A stretch of 53,140 nucleotides of DNA. Origin: Lachnospiraceae bacterium. GTDB lineage: Bacteria > Bacillota > Clostridia > Lachnospirales > Lachnospiraceae. The position numbers and the translations under genes were made by a program. This document shows, in pieces, positions 25,386 through 36,206 of this stretch (position 1 is the stretch's first letter; each line of letters begins with the position of its first letter). The notes beneath the pieces were generated by a model, which ran no database searches, was not told the DNA's origin, and saw nothing but the letters and a program-made list of their open reading frames with translations. Where the stretch lies: the NCBI GenBank assembly GCA_022791755.1, contig JAAVZR010000004.1, forward strand, positions 1-53,140, written 5' to 3'.

Positions 25386-26321
25386 TTATTCTCCCGCCAC
25401 TTTCGTCATACGAAAGCCTTCCCCATGAACCTCGTTTGACTCCAGAATAATCACAAAGGAAGCCGGATCTGCCGCCTTCACCGCTTTCTGTATCTGGTAC
25501 ATATCCTTATTGGTTCCCGCCACCAGTACCACATCCTTTTTATCTCCCTGATAGCCTCCTGCCGCTTTCAATATGGTGGAGCCCCGCAAACTGCACCGGT
25601 CTATGACCTCGCAAAGCATCCTGCCATGCTCCGTAACGATCAGCGCCACCTTCCCCGAGTTCATTCCCAGTATCACCCGATCCACCACATTCGCCAGCAA
25701 AAAATTGATAATCATACCATACACAATCCCGTCGATATCCCCGAAAATCAGACCTGCCAACAGAATAATCCCAAAATCCAGACAGAAAGTGATCGTCCCT
25801 ATTTTCAAATGCGGCTTCCCTGACTTTATCATCAGGATAATAAAATCCAGACCTCCGGTGGATGAGCCACGTATATAGATCAGAGCGTACCCCAAACCGC
25901 CCAGCACACCAGTCATCAGCGCGGCGATCATTCTGTCTCCCATATAAAAAGGAAAAAGAGGCGCCGCATAGTCCAGAAGCAGGGACGAAATCACCATGCA
26001 GCGAACCGTTTTGATCAAAAAGCTCTTTCCCATACGACGCCAGCATATAAGCGCCAGCGGAATATTCATGGCCAGGATCATGGTTCCCATGGGAAGTCCA
26101 AACAGCCGGTACAGGATCAGACCAATCCCCGAAAAACCTGACATGGGAAACTCCGAATACAGCGCCACATTGTAAGTGGCCGCCGCGATCAGCGCGCTTC
26201 CTGCCGTCTCATACAGCATATCCATACCGGCCTGCCTGACCGATGCCGGATATTTTTTACCTGTCTTTTTCTCCATCTTCTTCCTTTTCTTCTCTGTTTC
26301 TTCTTTTTTCATAATACCCAC
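25386..26321 (-). CDS. YitT family membrane protein (DUF161 and DUF2179)
   Basis: A 311-residue integral membrane protein. After a very basic cytoplasmic start it has five or six spans between about 35 and 215 (for example GSALIAAATYNVALYSEFP and FLDFG-like segments), including the conserved YIRGSSTGGLDFI near residue 150. The C-terminal DUF2179 domain (about 220-311) ends with ADPASFVIILESNEVHGEGF, the usual family end. The function of the family is unknown. GTG 26321 is the likely start, since GGAAGGG lies five bases upstream; ATG 26312 is the alternative. It is monocistronic, with an unusual leader (see 26346-26455). Confidence 0.88.
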   Translation of the reverse strand: MGIMKKEETEKKRKKMEKKTGKKYPASVRQAGMDMLYETAGSALIAAATYNVALYSEFPMSGFSGIGLILYRLFGLPMGTMILAMNIPLALICWRRMGKSFLIKTVRCMVISSLLLDYAAPLFPFYMGDRMIAALMTGVLGGLGYALIYIRGSSTGGLDFIILMIKSGKPHLKIGTITFCLDFGIILLAGLIFGDIDGIVYGMIINFLLANVVDRVILGMNSGKVALIVTEHGRMLCEVIDRCSLRGSTILKAAGGYQGDKKDVVLVAGTNKDMYQIQKAVKAADPASFVIILESNEVHGEGFRMTKVAGE

Positions 26322-26345
26322 ACATTCCCTTCCCTATGCCTGGCG

Positions 26346-26413
26346 CATTTTCCTGGATACTTCGTAATCCGATAAAATGTGTCACCGGCACATTTTCCTG
26401 GATACTTCGTAAT
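26346..26413. repeat. Two exact 23-bp direct repeats upstream of the YitT gene
   Basis: CATTTTCCTGGATACTTCGTAAT... occurs at 26346-26368 and again, identical over 23 bases, at 26391-26413, with starts 45 bases apart. The two copies lie in the 5' leader of the YitT gene on the minus strand, directly after a terminator-like hairpin. Origin unknown; a slippage duplication or a protein-binding repeat are both possible. Confidence 0.75.
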
Positions 26414-26455
26414 AAAAAAAGGGCCGGCAGCGAATTATAAGGTATAATCCGCCGG
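26414..26455 (-). terminator. Terminator-like hairpin in the YitT leader
   Basis: On the minus strand CCGGC-G-GATTATA, CCT, TATAATTC-GCT-GCCGG, then CCCTTTTTTTATT. It points towards the YitT gene, not away from any minus-strand gene, so it is either an attenuator of YitT or stops antisense transcripts arising from the malic enzyme region. Confidence 0.6.
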
Positions 26456-26523
26456 GGCTCTTTGCTACTTATCGTAACAAAAGATTCCAAAATCGTCAAT
26501 AGCAAAACGAAGGGACCGCACGA

Positions 26524-26552
26524 TTGACAAGCCGCAAAACCACGCCTATAAT
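26524..26552 (+). promoter_or_regulatory. Consensus sigma-A promoter before the malic enzyme gene
   Basis: TTGACA (26524-26529), exactly 17 bases, TATAAT (26547-26552). It matches the consensus at all 12 positions. The leader to the malic enzyme start is unusually long, about 220 bases. I found no known riboswitch in it; it holds a short open frame but no other convincing feature. Confidence 0.75.
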
Positions 26553-26780
26553 TTACTATGAGCCCCCGGATGGCGGCTGTGTGGATGGGTGTGCCTGTGA
26601 TGCGAAGCCAGCCCTTTCGGACACGCACAGCTATACAGACATCGGACGGGCAAACCGGTATGAGTATGCAGGGCGATAGCCTGGAAGACGAATACCGGCG
26701 ATGATTGCGGGAGTACGAAGCGCACCCCCTCAAATAGCAGCAATGTCAGGAAAACACTGTAGAAAAGGAGTTCAAATCAT

Positions 26781-27968
26781 ATGAAAGACACCCTATCCAT
26801 CGCAGAAAGAAGCCTCCGACTCCACGAAGAATATCGGGGCAAGATCGAAATACGATCCAAAGTCCCGGTAAAGACCGGCGAGGATCTGGCCCTGGCCTAC
26901 ACGCCTGGTGTGGCCGAGCCCTGTCTGGCGATCCAAAAGGATGTAGATAAATCCTATGTCTATACGAACCGCTGGAACAGCTGTCTGGTCGTAACCGACG
27001 GCACGGCGGTACTGGGCCTGGGCGATATCGGACCGGAGGCCGGTATGCCGGTCATGGAAGGCAAGTGCGTCCTGTTTAAAGAATTCGGCGGTGTGGATGC
27101 CTATCCGCTGTGCATCAAAAGCAAGGATGTGGATGAGATTGTCAATACCATCTATCTGATCTCCGGCAGCTTCGGCGGCGTAAATCTGGAGGACATCTCC
27201 GCTCCCCGCTGTTTTGAGATCGAGAGAAAGCTGAAAGAAAAATGTGATATCCCCGTCTTCCACGACGACCAGCACGGAACCGCGGTTATCACGCTGGCCG
27301 GTCTGACCAATGCGCTGCGCCTGGTGGGCAAGAAGAAGGAGAATATCAGGGTCGTCGTAAACGGCGCCGGCGCCGCCGCCATCTCCATCACCAGGCTGTT
27401 ACTTACCGCCGGCATCCGCGATATCACCCTGTGCGACCGCACCGGAGCCATCTATGAGGGCCGGGATAAGGGTATGAATCCGGCCAAAGAAGAGATCGCC
27501 CTTCTCACAAACCGTGAAAAGAAAGCAGGATCCCTGACCGACATCATCAAAGGGGCAGATGTCTTCATCGGCGTCAGCGCACCGGGCAGCGTAACCGCCG
27601 ATATGGTGAAAACCATGGCTTCGGATGCCATCCTCTTTGCCTGCGCCAATCCCACCCCCGAGATCTATCCCGACGAGGCAAAGGCAGGAGGCGCCAGGAT
27701 CATCGCCACCGGAAGAAGCGATTTTCCCAATCAGATCAACAATGTTCTGGCCTTCCCCGGCATCTTCCGCGGTGCTTTCGATGTGCGGGCCCGCGAGATC
27801 AATGACGAGATGAAGCTGGCTGCCGCCCAGGCGCTGTCCGATCTGATCTCCCCGGAGGAACTGTCCGAGGACTATATCATTCCCGCCGCCTTTGACCCCA
27901 GAGTGGGAAAAGCGGTAGCGGAGGCAGTGGCAAAAGCCGCGAAAAGAAGCGGAGCGGCCAGGGTATAA
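26781..27968 (+). CDS. NAD(P)-dependent malic enzyme
   Basis: Oxidative decarboxylation of malate to pyruvate. The 395-residue protein is the short bacterial form with no phosphotransacetylase-like extension. Conserved stretches: [16 protein letters not shown] near residue 38, [26 protein letters not shown], the metal-binding [15 protein letters not shown] near 162, the Rossmann loop [13 protein letters not shown], and the C-terminal [15 protein letters not shown]. Ribosome site AAGGAG lies nine bases before ATG. It stands alone with its own strong promoter, divergent from YitT and convergent with the GH1 gene of cluster 2. Coenzyme preference is not readable with confidence. Confidence 0.94.
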   Translation: MKDTLSIAERSLRLHEEYRGKIEIRSKVPVKTGEDLALAYTPGVAEPCLAIQKDVDKSYVYTNRWNSCLVVTDGTAVLGLGDIGPEAGMPVMEGKCVLFKEFGGVDAYPLCIKSKDVDEIVNTIYLISGSFGGVNLEDISAPRCFEIERKLKEKCDIPVFHDDQHGTAVITLAGLTNALRLVGKKKENIRVVVNGAGAAAISITRLLLTAGIRDITLCDRTGAIYEGRDKGMNPAKEEIALLTNREKKAGSLTDIIKGADVFIGVSAPGSVTADMVKTMASDAILFACANPTPEIYPDEAKAGGARIIATGRSDFPNQINNVLAFPGIFRGAFDVRAREINDEMKLAAAQALSDLISPEELSEDYIIPAAFDPRVGKAVAEAVAKAAKRSGAARV

Positions 27969-28014
27969 TCCCTGGCGCCCCGCCCATCCGGCAATTCTGT
28001 CAATCTCCTGTCTG

Positions 28015-30827
<2,813 letters not shown>

Positions 30828-30854
30828 CTCTTTATCCTCCGTTTCCTGTGCATT

Positions 30855-31163
30855 TTACTGCTTTTTCATGACGGACAGCGCCAGATCAAACGCCCCTTTC
30901 CCGTTCATCATGCCATAATCCTGCATACCGATAACCGCCATGGGTACTTCCGGCAGCTCTGCCTGGGTCTTCTTTAACATAAAACCGGCCTGAGGACCCA
31001 AAAGCACACAGTCCGCATCCTGTCCCACCTTTTTGATCACATTCACCGCATAGGCTTCGCACTCGACCTCATACCCCTGCGCCGCTCCCGCCTCTTTTAT
31101 CTTTTTCACCAGCATCGTCGTGGACATGCCTCCCGCGCATGCCAGCAGGATCTTTACCTTCAT
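30855..31163 (-). CDS. PTS lactose/cellobiose-family EIIB (cluster 2)
   Basis: A 102-residue cytoplasmic phosphocarrier. The phosphorylated Cys is residue 9 in LLACAGGMSTTMLV, followed by CVLLGPQAGFML, both conserved in the family. Ribosome site AGGAGGAG lies six bases before ATG. It lies 12 bases after EIIA and 27 bases before EIIC. Its length and motifs are normal; unlike its EIIC partner it is intact. Confidence 0.93.
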   Translation of the reverse strand: MKVKILLACAGGMSTTMLVKKIKEAGAAQGYEVECEAYAVNVIKKVGQDADCVLLGPQAGFMLKKTQAELPEVPMAVIGMQDYGMMNGKGAFDLALSVMKKQ

Positions 31164-31175
31164 TTTGTTCTCCTC

Positions 31176-31526
31176 CTATCTCGTCCTCATATATTCCGAA
31201 AACTGCTCCTCCAGCGCCTTCAGCCGCCGGTATGTCTCGATCTGTTCTGTGGCGATATCTTCGATCAGCGTCGCCATGGTCAGATGGTCCTGGGCATGAA
31301 CCGCGATAATATTGACTGTCACCGGATCGCCCTCCGCCTCCTTCCTCAGCATTTCCATCTGCAAATCATGAGCCTGCACATGAACATCGGAAGCCTCGTT
31401 TAACAGTCTCTGCGCATCCTCAAACCTGCCCTCCCTGGCCGCCTCGATGGCCAGCATGGATTTAGTCCGGGATTCTCCGGCCGCCACAATTAACTGAAAA
31501 TGCTGCTCATAATTCTGCTCGTTCAT
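31176..31526 (-). CDS. PTS lactose/cellobiose-family EIIA (cluster 2)
   Basis: A 116-residue helical phosphocarrier. LIVAAGESRTKSMLAIEAA and VQAHDLQMEML precede the active-site stretch NIIAVHAQDHLTMA, whose first His (about residue 77) should be phosphorylated by HPr. Ribosome site AAGGAGAGAGG. It is preceded by a probable promoter and a palindrome (31588-31608) that separate it from the PRD regulator gene, the same arrangement as in cluster 1. Confidence 0.93.
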   Translation of the reverse strand: MNEQNYEQHFQLIVAAGESRTKSMLAIEAAREGRFEDAQRLLNEASDVHVQAHDLQMEMLRKEAEGDPVTVNIIAVHAQDHLTMATLIEDIATEQIETYRRLKALEEQFSEYMRTR

Positions 31527-31549
31527 CCTTCCTCTCTCCTTTCCCTTTC

Positions 31550-31579
31550 ACTATAATCTTTTTTGTTCCGAATCTCCAA
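31550..31579 (-). promoter_or_regulatory. Possible internal promoter before EIIA (cluster 2)
   Basis: Minus strand TTGGAG (31579-31574), 18-base spacer, TATAGT (31555-31550). It lies between the palindrome at 31588-31608 and the EIIA gene, a good place for control by the PRD activator. Confidence 0.45.
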
Positions 31580-31587
31580 CCCGAAAC

Positions 31588-31608
31588 TTACCAGATACAA
31601 TCTGGTAA
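31588..31608. promoter_or_regulatory. Palindrome at the PRD regulator / EIIA junction (cluster 2)
   Basis: TTACCAGA, TACAA, TCTGGTAA: perfect 8-bp arms. No T tract follows, so it is more likely an operator than a terminator. It lies just upstream of the candidate -35 box, where an activator such as the PRD regulator would bind. Function inferred from position only. Confidence 0.5.
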
Positions 31609-31610
31609 TC

Positions 31611-33506
31611 TCAGTGCCCCATATAAATCTCCCTCAACACCTCCATAGACGGCGTACCGATCAGTCGTTCCACCCTCTCCTTAGACAGCACAAGCTCCGT
31701 AATCGCCTCATAAAATTCCTGTATGCAATAAAGCTCGTCTTCCGCCAGAGATATAAGAAAAACCACCTGGACATACCGGGGCGCTCCCGTCACACCACTC
31801 CCCCATCTGACCGGCTCCTTTAACACGGCCACGCTGGCAAAGCTGAAATCCGTAGACATAAACCAGGGATGCAGTAAGGCGCACCGGTAACCGTAGGCTG
31901 TGGACATCATATCCTCCCTTTTTTGGACCGACTCATAAAAGCCCTCCGGCAAGGCTATGGTCTCTCCCGTGGCTTCACAGATGTCCCGTATCACCTGTTC
32001 TCTGGATTCTGCGGCAATATGAGTAAAAAATAATTCTTCACGATAATAATAATTCATGTAACCGCCATCCTGCCGGCGCAGCAGATTTCTTACCTGCTCC
32101 ACATCCTTGTCATTTAAAGAAAGCGGTATATTGATTACTGGCAGCGGCACCGAAAAACGAATGGGCACCGTGGCGAAGATCACATCCCACTTTTTCATAT
32201 TCTGCTTTTTTAAAGTCTCCAGATTGCAGACATCAATGCTGTCTATATACGGACTAAATTCTTTCTGATATCGCAGCGCAATCAGCTGCGCCGTGACTTT
32301 TCCGGAATTACATACCAGCAAAATCCGCTTTTTGCGGGAAATGTTTTCAAAGTATTCCATCGCCAGCGCAAACAGAATGGCTATATACGACACTTCATCA
32401 CAGGACAGCTCTCTTTCATATCTTCGGCCCAGCACCTTACAGGCGCATTCCGCCACCATGTAAGGCAGGGGATATTCTGCCCGCACATATGCCAACAGAG
32501 GATTTCTTAACTGCAATCCAAAACGCAGCCGGATATCCAAAGGTACCAGATGCTCATAGAGACGCAGCTTCAGCTCCAGATTCTGACGAAAATCCATCTT
32601 AAACAGCTGTCGGATCTCCTCGATCATTTCATCTACCAGCCCGATTATCTCCGGCGGAACCACAAAATTCCCTGTGACGCCGCTGCCATGGAGAGACTGT
32701 TTTCCCATAAAGTGAAGCGCAATATAGCGGATCTCCGCATCCGTGTACGTAATTTGCAGCAGCACTGATAAGTCATCCGTCAGTTCCCGTACCATATGCA
32801 GGATCTCTTCATCGATCTCCACGTCCCCTATTCCATCAGACAGAATAAAGCCCTTCTCGATTCTCTTATAAGAAATATAGAGATGCAGAACTATATTCTG
32901 AAAATTAAACTCCGTAAATTCCAGATCATACCGGTTTACCAGAGCCTTCAGCCTGTCTCCGATCCGTGCCATGGTCTCCTTTGTCACGGATTCCGGCCCT
33001 ATCTGTATCTCCCGGCCGCCACAATACACCATCAGACGGCGCCTGGCCGTCTCCCGCCCCTGAAGAGATATACCATATCCTGGCCGGCGTTTCAGCGAAA
33101 GACCAAAATCAGACAGAATCTGCTCCACCTTCTTCATATCCAGGGAAATGGTGTTTCTGGAAATATACATTTCCTCAGCCAGATCATCCAGTCTCAGATA
33201 ATCCCGACTGTCAATAAGTCTGTGAAGAAGGTAATCCACTCTCTCCCCGGCGCTTTCAGGAGTAAAACCGCACGATTTTACAGGATCCGTTTTTTCCCTG
33301 TATACCGCTTCGTCTGTGAGGAGAAGCCGGTAGCCATATCTGGCCTTCGACTCCACCTCCGCACAGGCGCGTAACATATACTGCATACTTTTCAGACGCA
33401 GCCGCACGGTTTTTTCACTTACGCCTGTCTGCGCCGCCAGTTCTTTCGCCGTATGATAATTCCCGTCCCTTAAGATCTCCGCCAGCCTTTTTATCTCTCT
33501 GTCCAT
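31611..33506 (-). CDS. PRD-containing transcriptional activator, LicR/ManR type (cluster 2)
   Basis: A 631-residue PTS-controlled activator with the same plan as the cluster 1 regulator: N-terminal HTH (ELAAQTGVSEKTVRLRLKSM), second HTH at about 90-145 (MYISRNTISLDMKKVEQIL), two PRDs (about 175-285 and 300-400), an EIIB-like domain with LLVCNSGKVTAQLI (Cys), and an EIIA-like domain with ALLHPWFMSTDFSF (His). Sequence identity to the cluster 1 regulator is low by eye. It lies between rpiB and EIIA. With the LacI-type operators upstream of the operon, cluster 2 appears to have two layers of control. Confidence 0.92.
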   Translation of the reverse strand: MDREIKRLAEILRDGNYHTAKELAAQTGVSEKTVRLRLKSMQYMLRACAEVESKARYGYRLLLTDEAVYREKTDPVKSCGFTPESAGERVDYLLHRLIDSRDYLRLDDLAEEMYISRNTISLDMKKVEQILSDFGLSLKRRPGYGISLQGRETARRRLMVYCGGREIQIGPESVTKETMARIGDRLKALVNRYDLEFTEFNFQNIVLHLYISYKRIEKGFILSDGIGDVEIDEEILHMVRELTDDLSVLLQITYTDAEIRYIALHFMGKQSLHGSGVTGNFVVPPEIIGLVDEMIEEIRQLFKMDFRQNLELKLRLYEHLVPLDIRLRFGLQLRNPLLAYVRAEYPLPYMVAECACKVLGRRYERELSCDEVSYIAILFALAMEYFENISRKKRILLVCNSGKVTAQLIALRYQKEFSPYIDSIDVCNLETLKKQNMKKWDVIFATVPIRFSVPLPVINIPLSLNDKDVEQVRNLLRRQDGGYMNYYYREELFFTHIAAESREQVIRDICEATGETIALPEGFYESVQKREDMMSTAYGYRCALLHPWFMSTDFSFASVAVLKEPVRWGSGVTGAPRYVQVVFLISLAEDELYCIQEFYEAITELVLSKERVERLIGTPSMEVLREIYMGH

Positions 33507-33525
33507 TTTTCCTTTGCCGCAGTAC

Positions 33526-33984
33526 CTATCGTCCGCCTGTCTGTCTTTTTTCGATCTCCGTCAACATATCCAGCCGAATCTGATGACGCCCGCCTTCGTA
33601 CTCTCCGGCCAGCCAGGCATCCACAATCATCTTCGCCAGTTCGATTCCCACGACTCTCGATCCAAAGGCCAGCATATTGGTATTATTATGTTCCCTGGAC
33701 AGTCTGGCCGAGTAGGGTTCCGAGCATGTCACACATCGAATTTTATTTACCTTATTGGCTGCCAGTGAAATCCCGACTCCCGTCCCGCAGATCACGATGC
33801 CCCTGTCCGCTCTTCCTTCTGCCACAGCGCAGGCCACCGCCTCCCCCGCCGCCGGATAATGGAAGCGTTCCGTGCTGTCGGTGCCGAAATTCATCATCTC
33901 ATATCCGTATTTCTCCTCGATATACCGTGAAATCTCTCTCTTATATTCCACTGCCACATGGTCATTACCGATTGCTATCTTCAC
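33526..33984 (-). CDS. rpiB: RpiB-type ribose-5-P / allose-6-P isomerase
   Basis: A 152-residue sugar-phosphate isomerase of the RpiB/LacAB family. From GTG 33984 (GAGGAAGG upstream) it reads MKIAIGNDHVAVEYKREI. The active Cys lies in IVICGTGVGISLAANK, and CSEPYSARLSREHNNTN, LAFGSRVVGIELAKMIVDAW and EYEGGRHQIR follow. As I remember it, E. coli RpiB, which isomerises allose-6-phosphate to allulose-6-phosphate as well as ribose-5-phosphate, is nearly the same over these stretches. Set next to an AlsE-like epimerase, it makes the same pair of steps as the E. coli allose pathway. LacA/LacB-type galactose-6-P isomerase is less likely, as it needs two subunits and only one gene is present. Confidence 0.9.
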   Translation of the reverse strand: MKIAIGNDHVAVEYKREISRYIEEKYGYEMMNFGTDSTERFHYPAAGEAVACAVAEGRADRGIVICGTGVGISLAANKVNKIRCVTCSEPYSARLSREHNNTNMLAFGSRVVGIELAKMIVDAWLAGEYEGGRHQIRLDMLTEIEKRQTGGR

Positions 33985-33996
33985 TTTCCTTCCTCC

Positions 33997-34938
33997 TCAA
34001 CGATTCACGCTGGCCATACGAAAATAGGTATAGGGCCTTCCTTTGATCGAAACGCTCAGCTGATGAATATTCTCCGGGCTGGTGCAGCCTGCGAAGCCAC
34101 CGTCGCCGATGGCATGAATGTCGGCTCCGGTTTCCTTCATCTTCAGAGCGATCAGACGAATCGTATCGGGATCCGCCCCTTCCACCGAGCTGTTTAAAAA
34201 GGTCATGGCCAGCGTTCCCGGTTTATAAGAATGCACATACCGTACCAGCTCCTGAATCATGGAAACGCTGATACCGTGCCGGGAGCCCGGAGCAGGCAGG
34301 TCGATACAGTCCGCCCCTGCATCGATCAGCTCTCCAATAATCTCTTTTGCATCTCTCACGGCCAGAGGATCTCCCAGCACCTTCTCATGAATACCGTCTT
34401 CCCATTTGCCCGCAAATACAAGTATCCTGTCTCCATACTCTTCCTTGATCCATCTCGTACAGGAAATCACATCATTTATGGAAGTGCCGCTGCCCGGATT
34501 ACCTCCCAGCACAATAAAATCCACTCCCATATCCACACATTTACGCACATGCTCCGGTGTGCAGAGCATTCCTCCCAGCCGGTACAGAGGCTTTTTTTCT
34601 TCCTCTCCGAAGCCGGCCTTCGGACAGCCCAGATATATACCAATCGGGCGGCGGCATCTGGCCTTCAGCTCCTGGTAGGTCAACCCCTGAAGCCCTTTAT
34701 TCTTATCCTCCTCATCCAAATCCATGGTGTTCAGCATCACCATATCCGCACCAAAGGCGAACATCAGCTCCGAATTCGTCACTCCCCGCACCAGCCCCTC
34801 TCCGGCGAACAGAAGGTGCTGCCCCATGATGACTCTCCCCTCGGATTTAAAAACAGATTCCTTCAGATCCATGGGCGTCATTTTTTCAAAATCTTTCTTT
34901 GAAGCGCTGATTAAGCGGATCACATCACTCATTCTCAT
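33997..34938 (-). CDS. TIM-barrel protein of unknown function (DUF7916-like)
   Basis: A 313-residue cytoplasmic protein with the rhythm of a beta/alpha barrel. Segments that end in loops with likely ligand residues include MVMLNTMDLDEED, IGIYLGCPKAGFG, FIVLGGNPGSGTSIND, CIDLPAPGSRHGISV and IHAIGDGGFAGCTSPENI; the last resembles a phosphate-binding loop. From memory such proteins accompany PTS sugar operons and are sometimes misnamed as haloacid dehalogenases; I know of no proven reaction. The ATG overlaps the stop of the epimerase gene (ATGA); a second ATG at 34932 is better spaced from GGGAGG. It lies 12 bases before rpiB. By context it should act on a sugar phosphate made in cluster 2. Confidence 0.75.
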   Translation of the reverse strand: MRMSDVIRLISASKKDFEKMTPMDLKESVFKSEGRVIMGQHLLFAGEGLVRGVTNSELMFAFGADMVMLNTMDLDEEDKNKGLQGLTYQELKARCRRPIGIYLGCPKAGFGEEEKKPLYRLGGMLCTPEHVRKCVDMGVDFIVLGGNPGSGTSINDVISCTRWIKEEYGDRILVFAGKWEDGIHEKVLGDPLAVRDAKEIIGELIDAGADCIDLPAPGSRHGISVSMIQELVRYVHSYKPGTLAMTFLNSSVEGADPDTIRLIALKMKETGADIHAIGDGGFAGCTSPENIHQLSVSIKGRPYTYFRMASVNR

Positions 34939-35585
34939 ACCTCCCTTAATTCTTTCATCAGTTCTTTGTAGCTGCGCCCCCTGCCAAAAAGAGCGCTGGT
35001 TCCCAGAATAAAACCGTCCACTCCCATACCCGACATCTCAGCAATCACCTGAGGACTGCAAGAGCCGTCGATCATCAGGTGAAATCCATACTGTGTTTTC
35101 TTCTCTGCCAGACAGGATATCTTTCTCTTCGTAAAATCAATGAATTTCTGGCCGGCAAAACCGGGGTTTACCGTCATAACCATCACATAATCGCACAGAT
35201 TCAACAGCTCCTCCACGCTGGCGATGCTGGTATCCGGATTTATCGCAATGCCGGCCTGTACTCCCCGTTCCCGGATATGGGAAAGTGTCTTAACCACATA
35301 GCGCTCCGACTCCGGATGAATGTATATGATATTCACCCCGGCATCAATAAACCAGTCCACCTTTTCACCCGGATTCTCAATCATGAGATGCGCATCCATC
35401 TGCCGGCCGGTATACTGCCGGATCGCCCGGATATCCATGATTCCCATAGTCATATTAGGCACAAAAGTGCCGTCCATAATATCACAATGAAAAATGTCCG
35501 CCCGGGCTTCATCCAATGCCCTGACCTCCTCCGATAACCTGCCATAATCGGCACACATCATGCTGGGGCATAATAACCGTTCCAA
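34935..35585 (-). CDS. AlsE-like hexulose-6-phosphate 3-epimerase (cluster 2)
   Basis: A TIM-barrel 3-epimerase of about 216 residues. The open frame runs to 35684, but TTG 35585 has GGGAGG eight bases upstream and starts the family core LERLLCPSMMCADYG. FHCDIMDGTFVPNMTMG, DAHLMIENPG, VNPGFAGQKFI, IDGSCSPQVI and ILGTSALFG follow. The PSMMC, DGSC and GTSALF marks match AlsE (allulose-6-phosphate 3-epimerase) rather than Rpe. It is the first gene of cluster 2, under a promoter with three LacI-type operators. It is about half identical by eye to the cluster 1 epimerase, so the pair are paralogs. Confidence 0.83.
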   Translation of the reverse strand: MERLLCPSMMCADYGRLSEEVRALDEARADIFHCDIMDGTFVPNMTMGIMDIRAIRQYTGRQMDAHLMIENPGEKVDWFIDAGVNIIYIHPESERYVVKTLSHIRERGVQAGIAINPDTSIASVEELLNLCDYVMVMTVNPGFAGQKFIDFTKRKISCLAEKKTQYGFHLMIDGSCSPQVIAEMSGMGVDGFILGTSALFGRGRSYKELMKELREV

Positions 35586-35690
35586 TAAATTTACCTCCCG
35601 CTTTTTTGCTGTCTGCGTTAATAAATACCTGATTTCCACAATACCCATGGGACCACGTAGCCGATGCCCTTTCAGGCATTGCATACATAC

Positions 35691-35702
35691 GTAAACGTTT
35701 AC
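35691..35702. promoter_or_regulatory. LacI-type operator O1
   Basis: GTAAACGTTTAC, a perfect 12-bp palindrome with the central CG typical of LacI-family sites, about 55 bases downstream of the likely transcript start of cluster 2. Confidence 0.8.
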
Positions 35703-35742
35703 TCTAAAGGTAAAAAAAGAGAGGACGATAAAAAATAAAATT

Positions 35743-35758
35743 AAGTAAACGTTTACTT
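35743..35758. promoter_or_regulatory. LacI-type operator O2
   Basis: AAGTAAACGTTTACTT, a perfect 16-bp palindrome, overlapping the expected transcript start just after the -10 box. This is the best of the three sites and in the classic repressor position. Confidence 0.85.
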
Positions 35759-35764
35759 ATTTAT

Positions 35765-35793
35765 GTAATACCATATATTATCGCATTTGTCAA
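35765..35793 (-). promoter_or_regulatory. Promoter of sugar cluster 2
   Basis: Minus strand TTGACA (35793-35788), 17-base spacer, TATTAC (35770-35765). It is flanked by operators O2 and O3 and has O1 in the leader. The leader to the TTG start of the epimerase gene is about 170 bases. Confidence 0.7.
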
Positions 35794-35812
35794 TACTCTC
35801 CGCACAAAAAAG

Positions 35813-35824
35813 TTAAACGTTTAC
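35813..35824. promoter_or_regulatory. LacI-type operator O3
   Basis: TTAAACGTTTAC, one mismatch from the palindrome of O1 and O2, about 20 bases upstream of the -35 box. With O2 about 70 bases away it could support a repression loop. Confidence 0.7.
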
Positions 35825-35962
35825 TATACCCCCGTTGCTATTCAAATGATTGCAGCGAAAGTCAGAACAAAATCCACCTGCGCCCACCCGCGTCCCCAAA
35901 AACCGCAAAAGAGCCCCCAAAAGCATCAAACAAAAACCCGCCGGCCCGCAGCAGGCTGCCCC

Positions 35963-36171
35963 TTGCAGGGTACGGGGGAAAGGCAAAGAAACAGCCCGGT
36001 TCCTGAGGGGATTCCCGGCCGGACCCTTGCAGGACGCCGGCGCTTAGTGAGCGCGAGCGGCAGCGAAGCGCGAACTTAGAGCCGCTGCCTCCTGCACGGA
36101 GCGGGAGCGCGTCCGGCCGGGAATCCCCTCAGGAACCGGGCGTCCCTCTCCTCCTCCCCCTCTCCCTGCAA
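35963..36171. repeat. GC-rich foldback element with perfect 31-bp inverted arms
   Basis: The arms at 35994-36024 and 36111-36141 are exact reverse complements over 31 bases (they begin GCCCGGTTCCTGAGGGGATT). Outside them TTGCAGGG (35963-35970) and CCCTGCAA (36164-36171) extend the symmetry imperfectly. Inside are nested inverted repeats: TGCAGGA/TCCTGCA (36028-36034 and 36090-36096) and GGCAGCG/CGCTGCC (36059-36065 and 36083-36089). The base composition is much richer in GC than the AT-rich operator and promoter regions on either side. No protein is likely. It looks like a non-autonomous mobile or REP/ERIC-like intergenic element. The rest of the gap (35825-35962) is cytosine-rich and shows nothing I recognise. 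Confidence 0.8.
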
Positions 36172-36206
36172 CCAACCTGCCCCTCTCATTTAATCCCCTC
36201 ACCGAA

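Noticed and set aside
26558..26704. Small plus-strand ORF (48 codons, starting MSPRMAAVWMGV) in the malic enzyme leader, and an alternative frame ending YEYAGR.
   Set aside because: No convincing ribosome site, no family match, and one of the frames overlaps the consensus promoter. I mention the region as a finding but do not call a gene.
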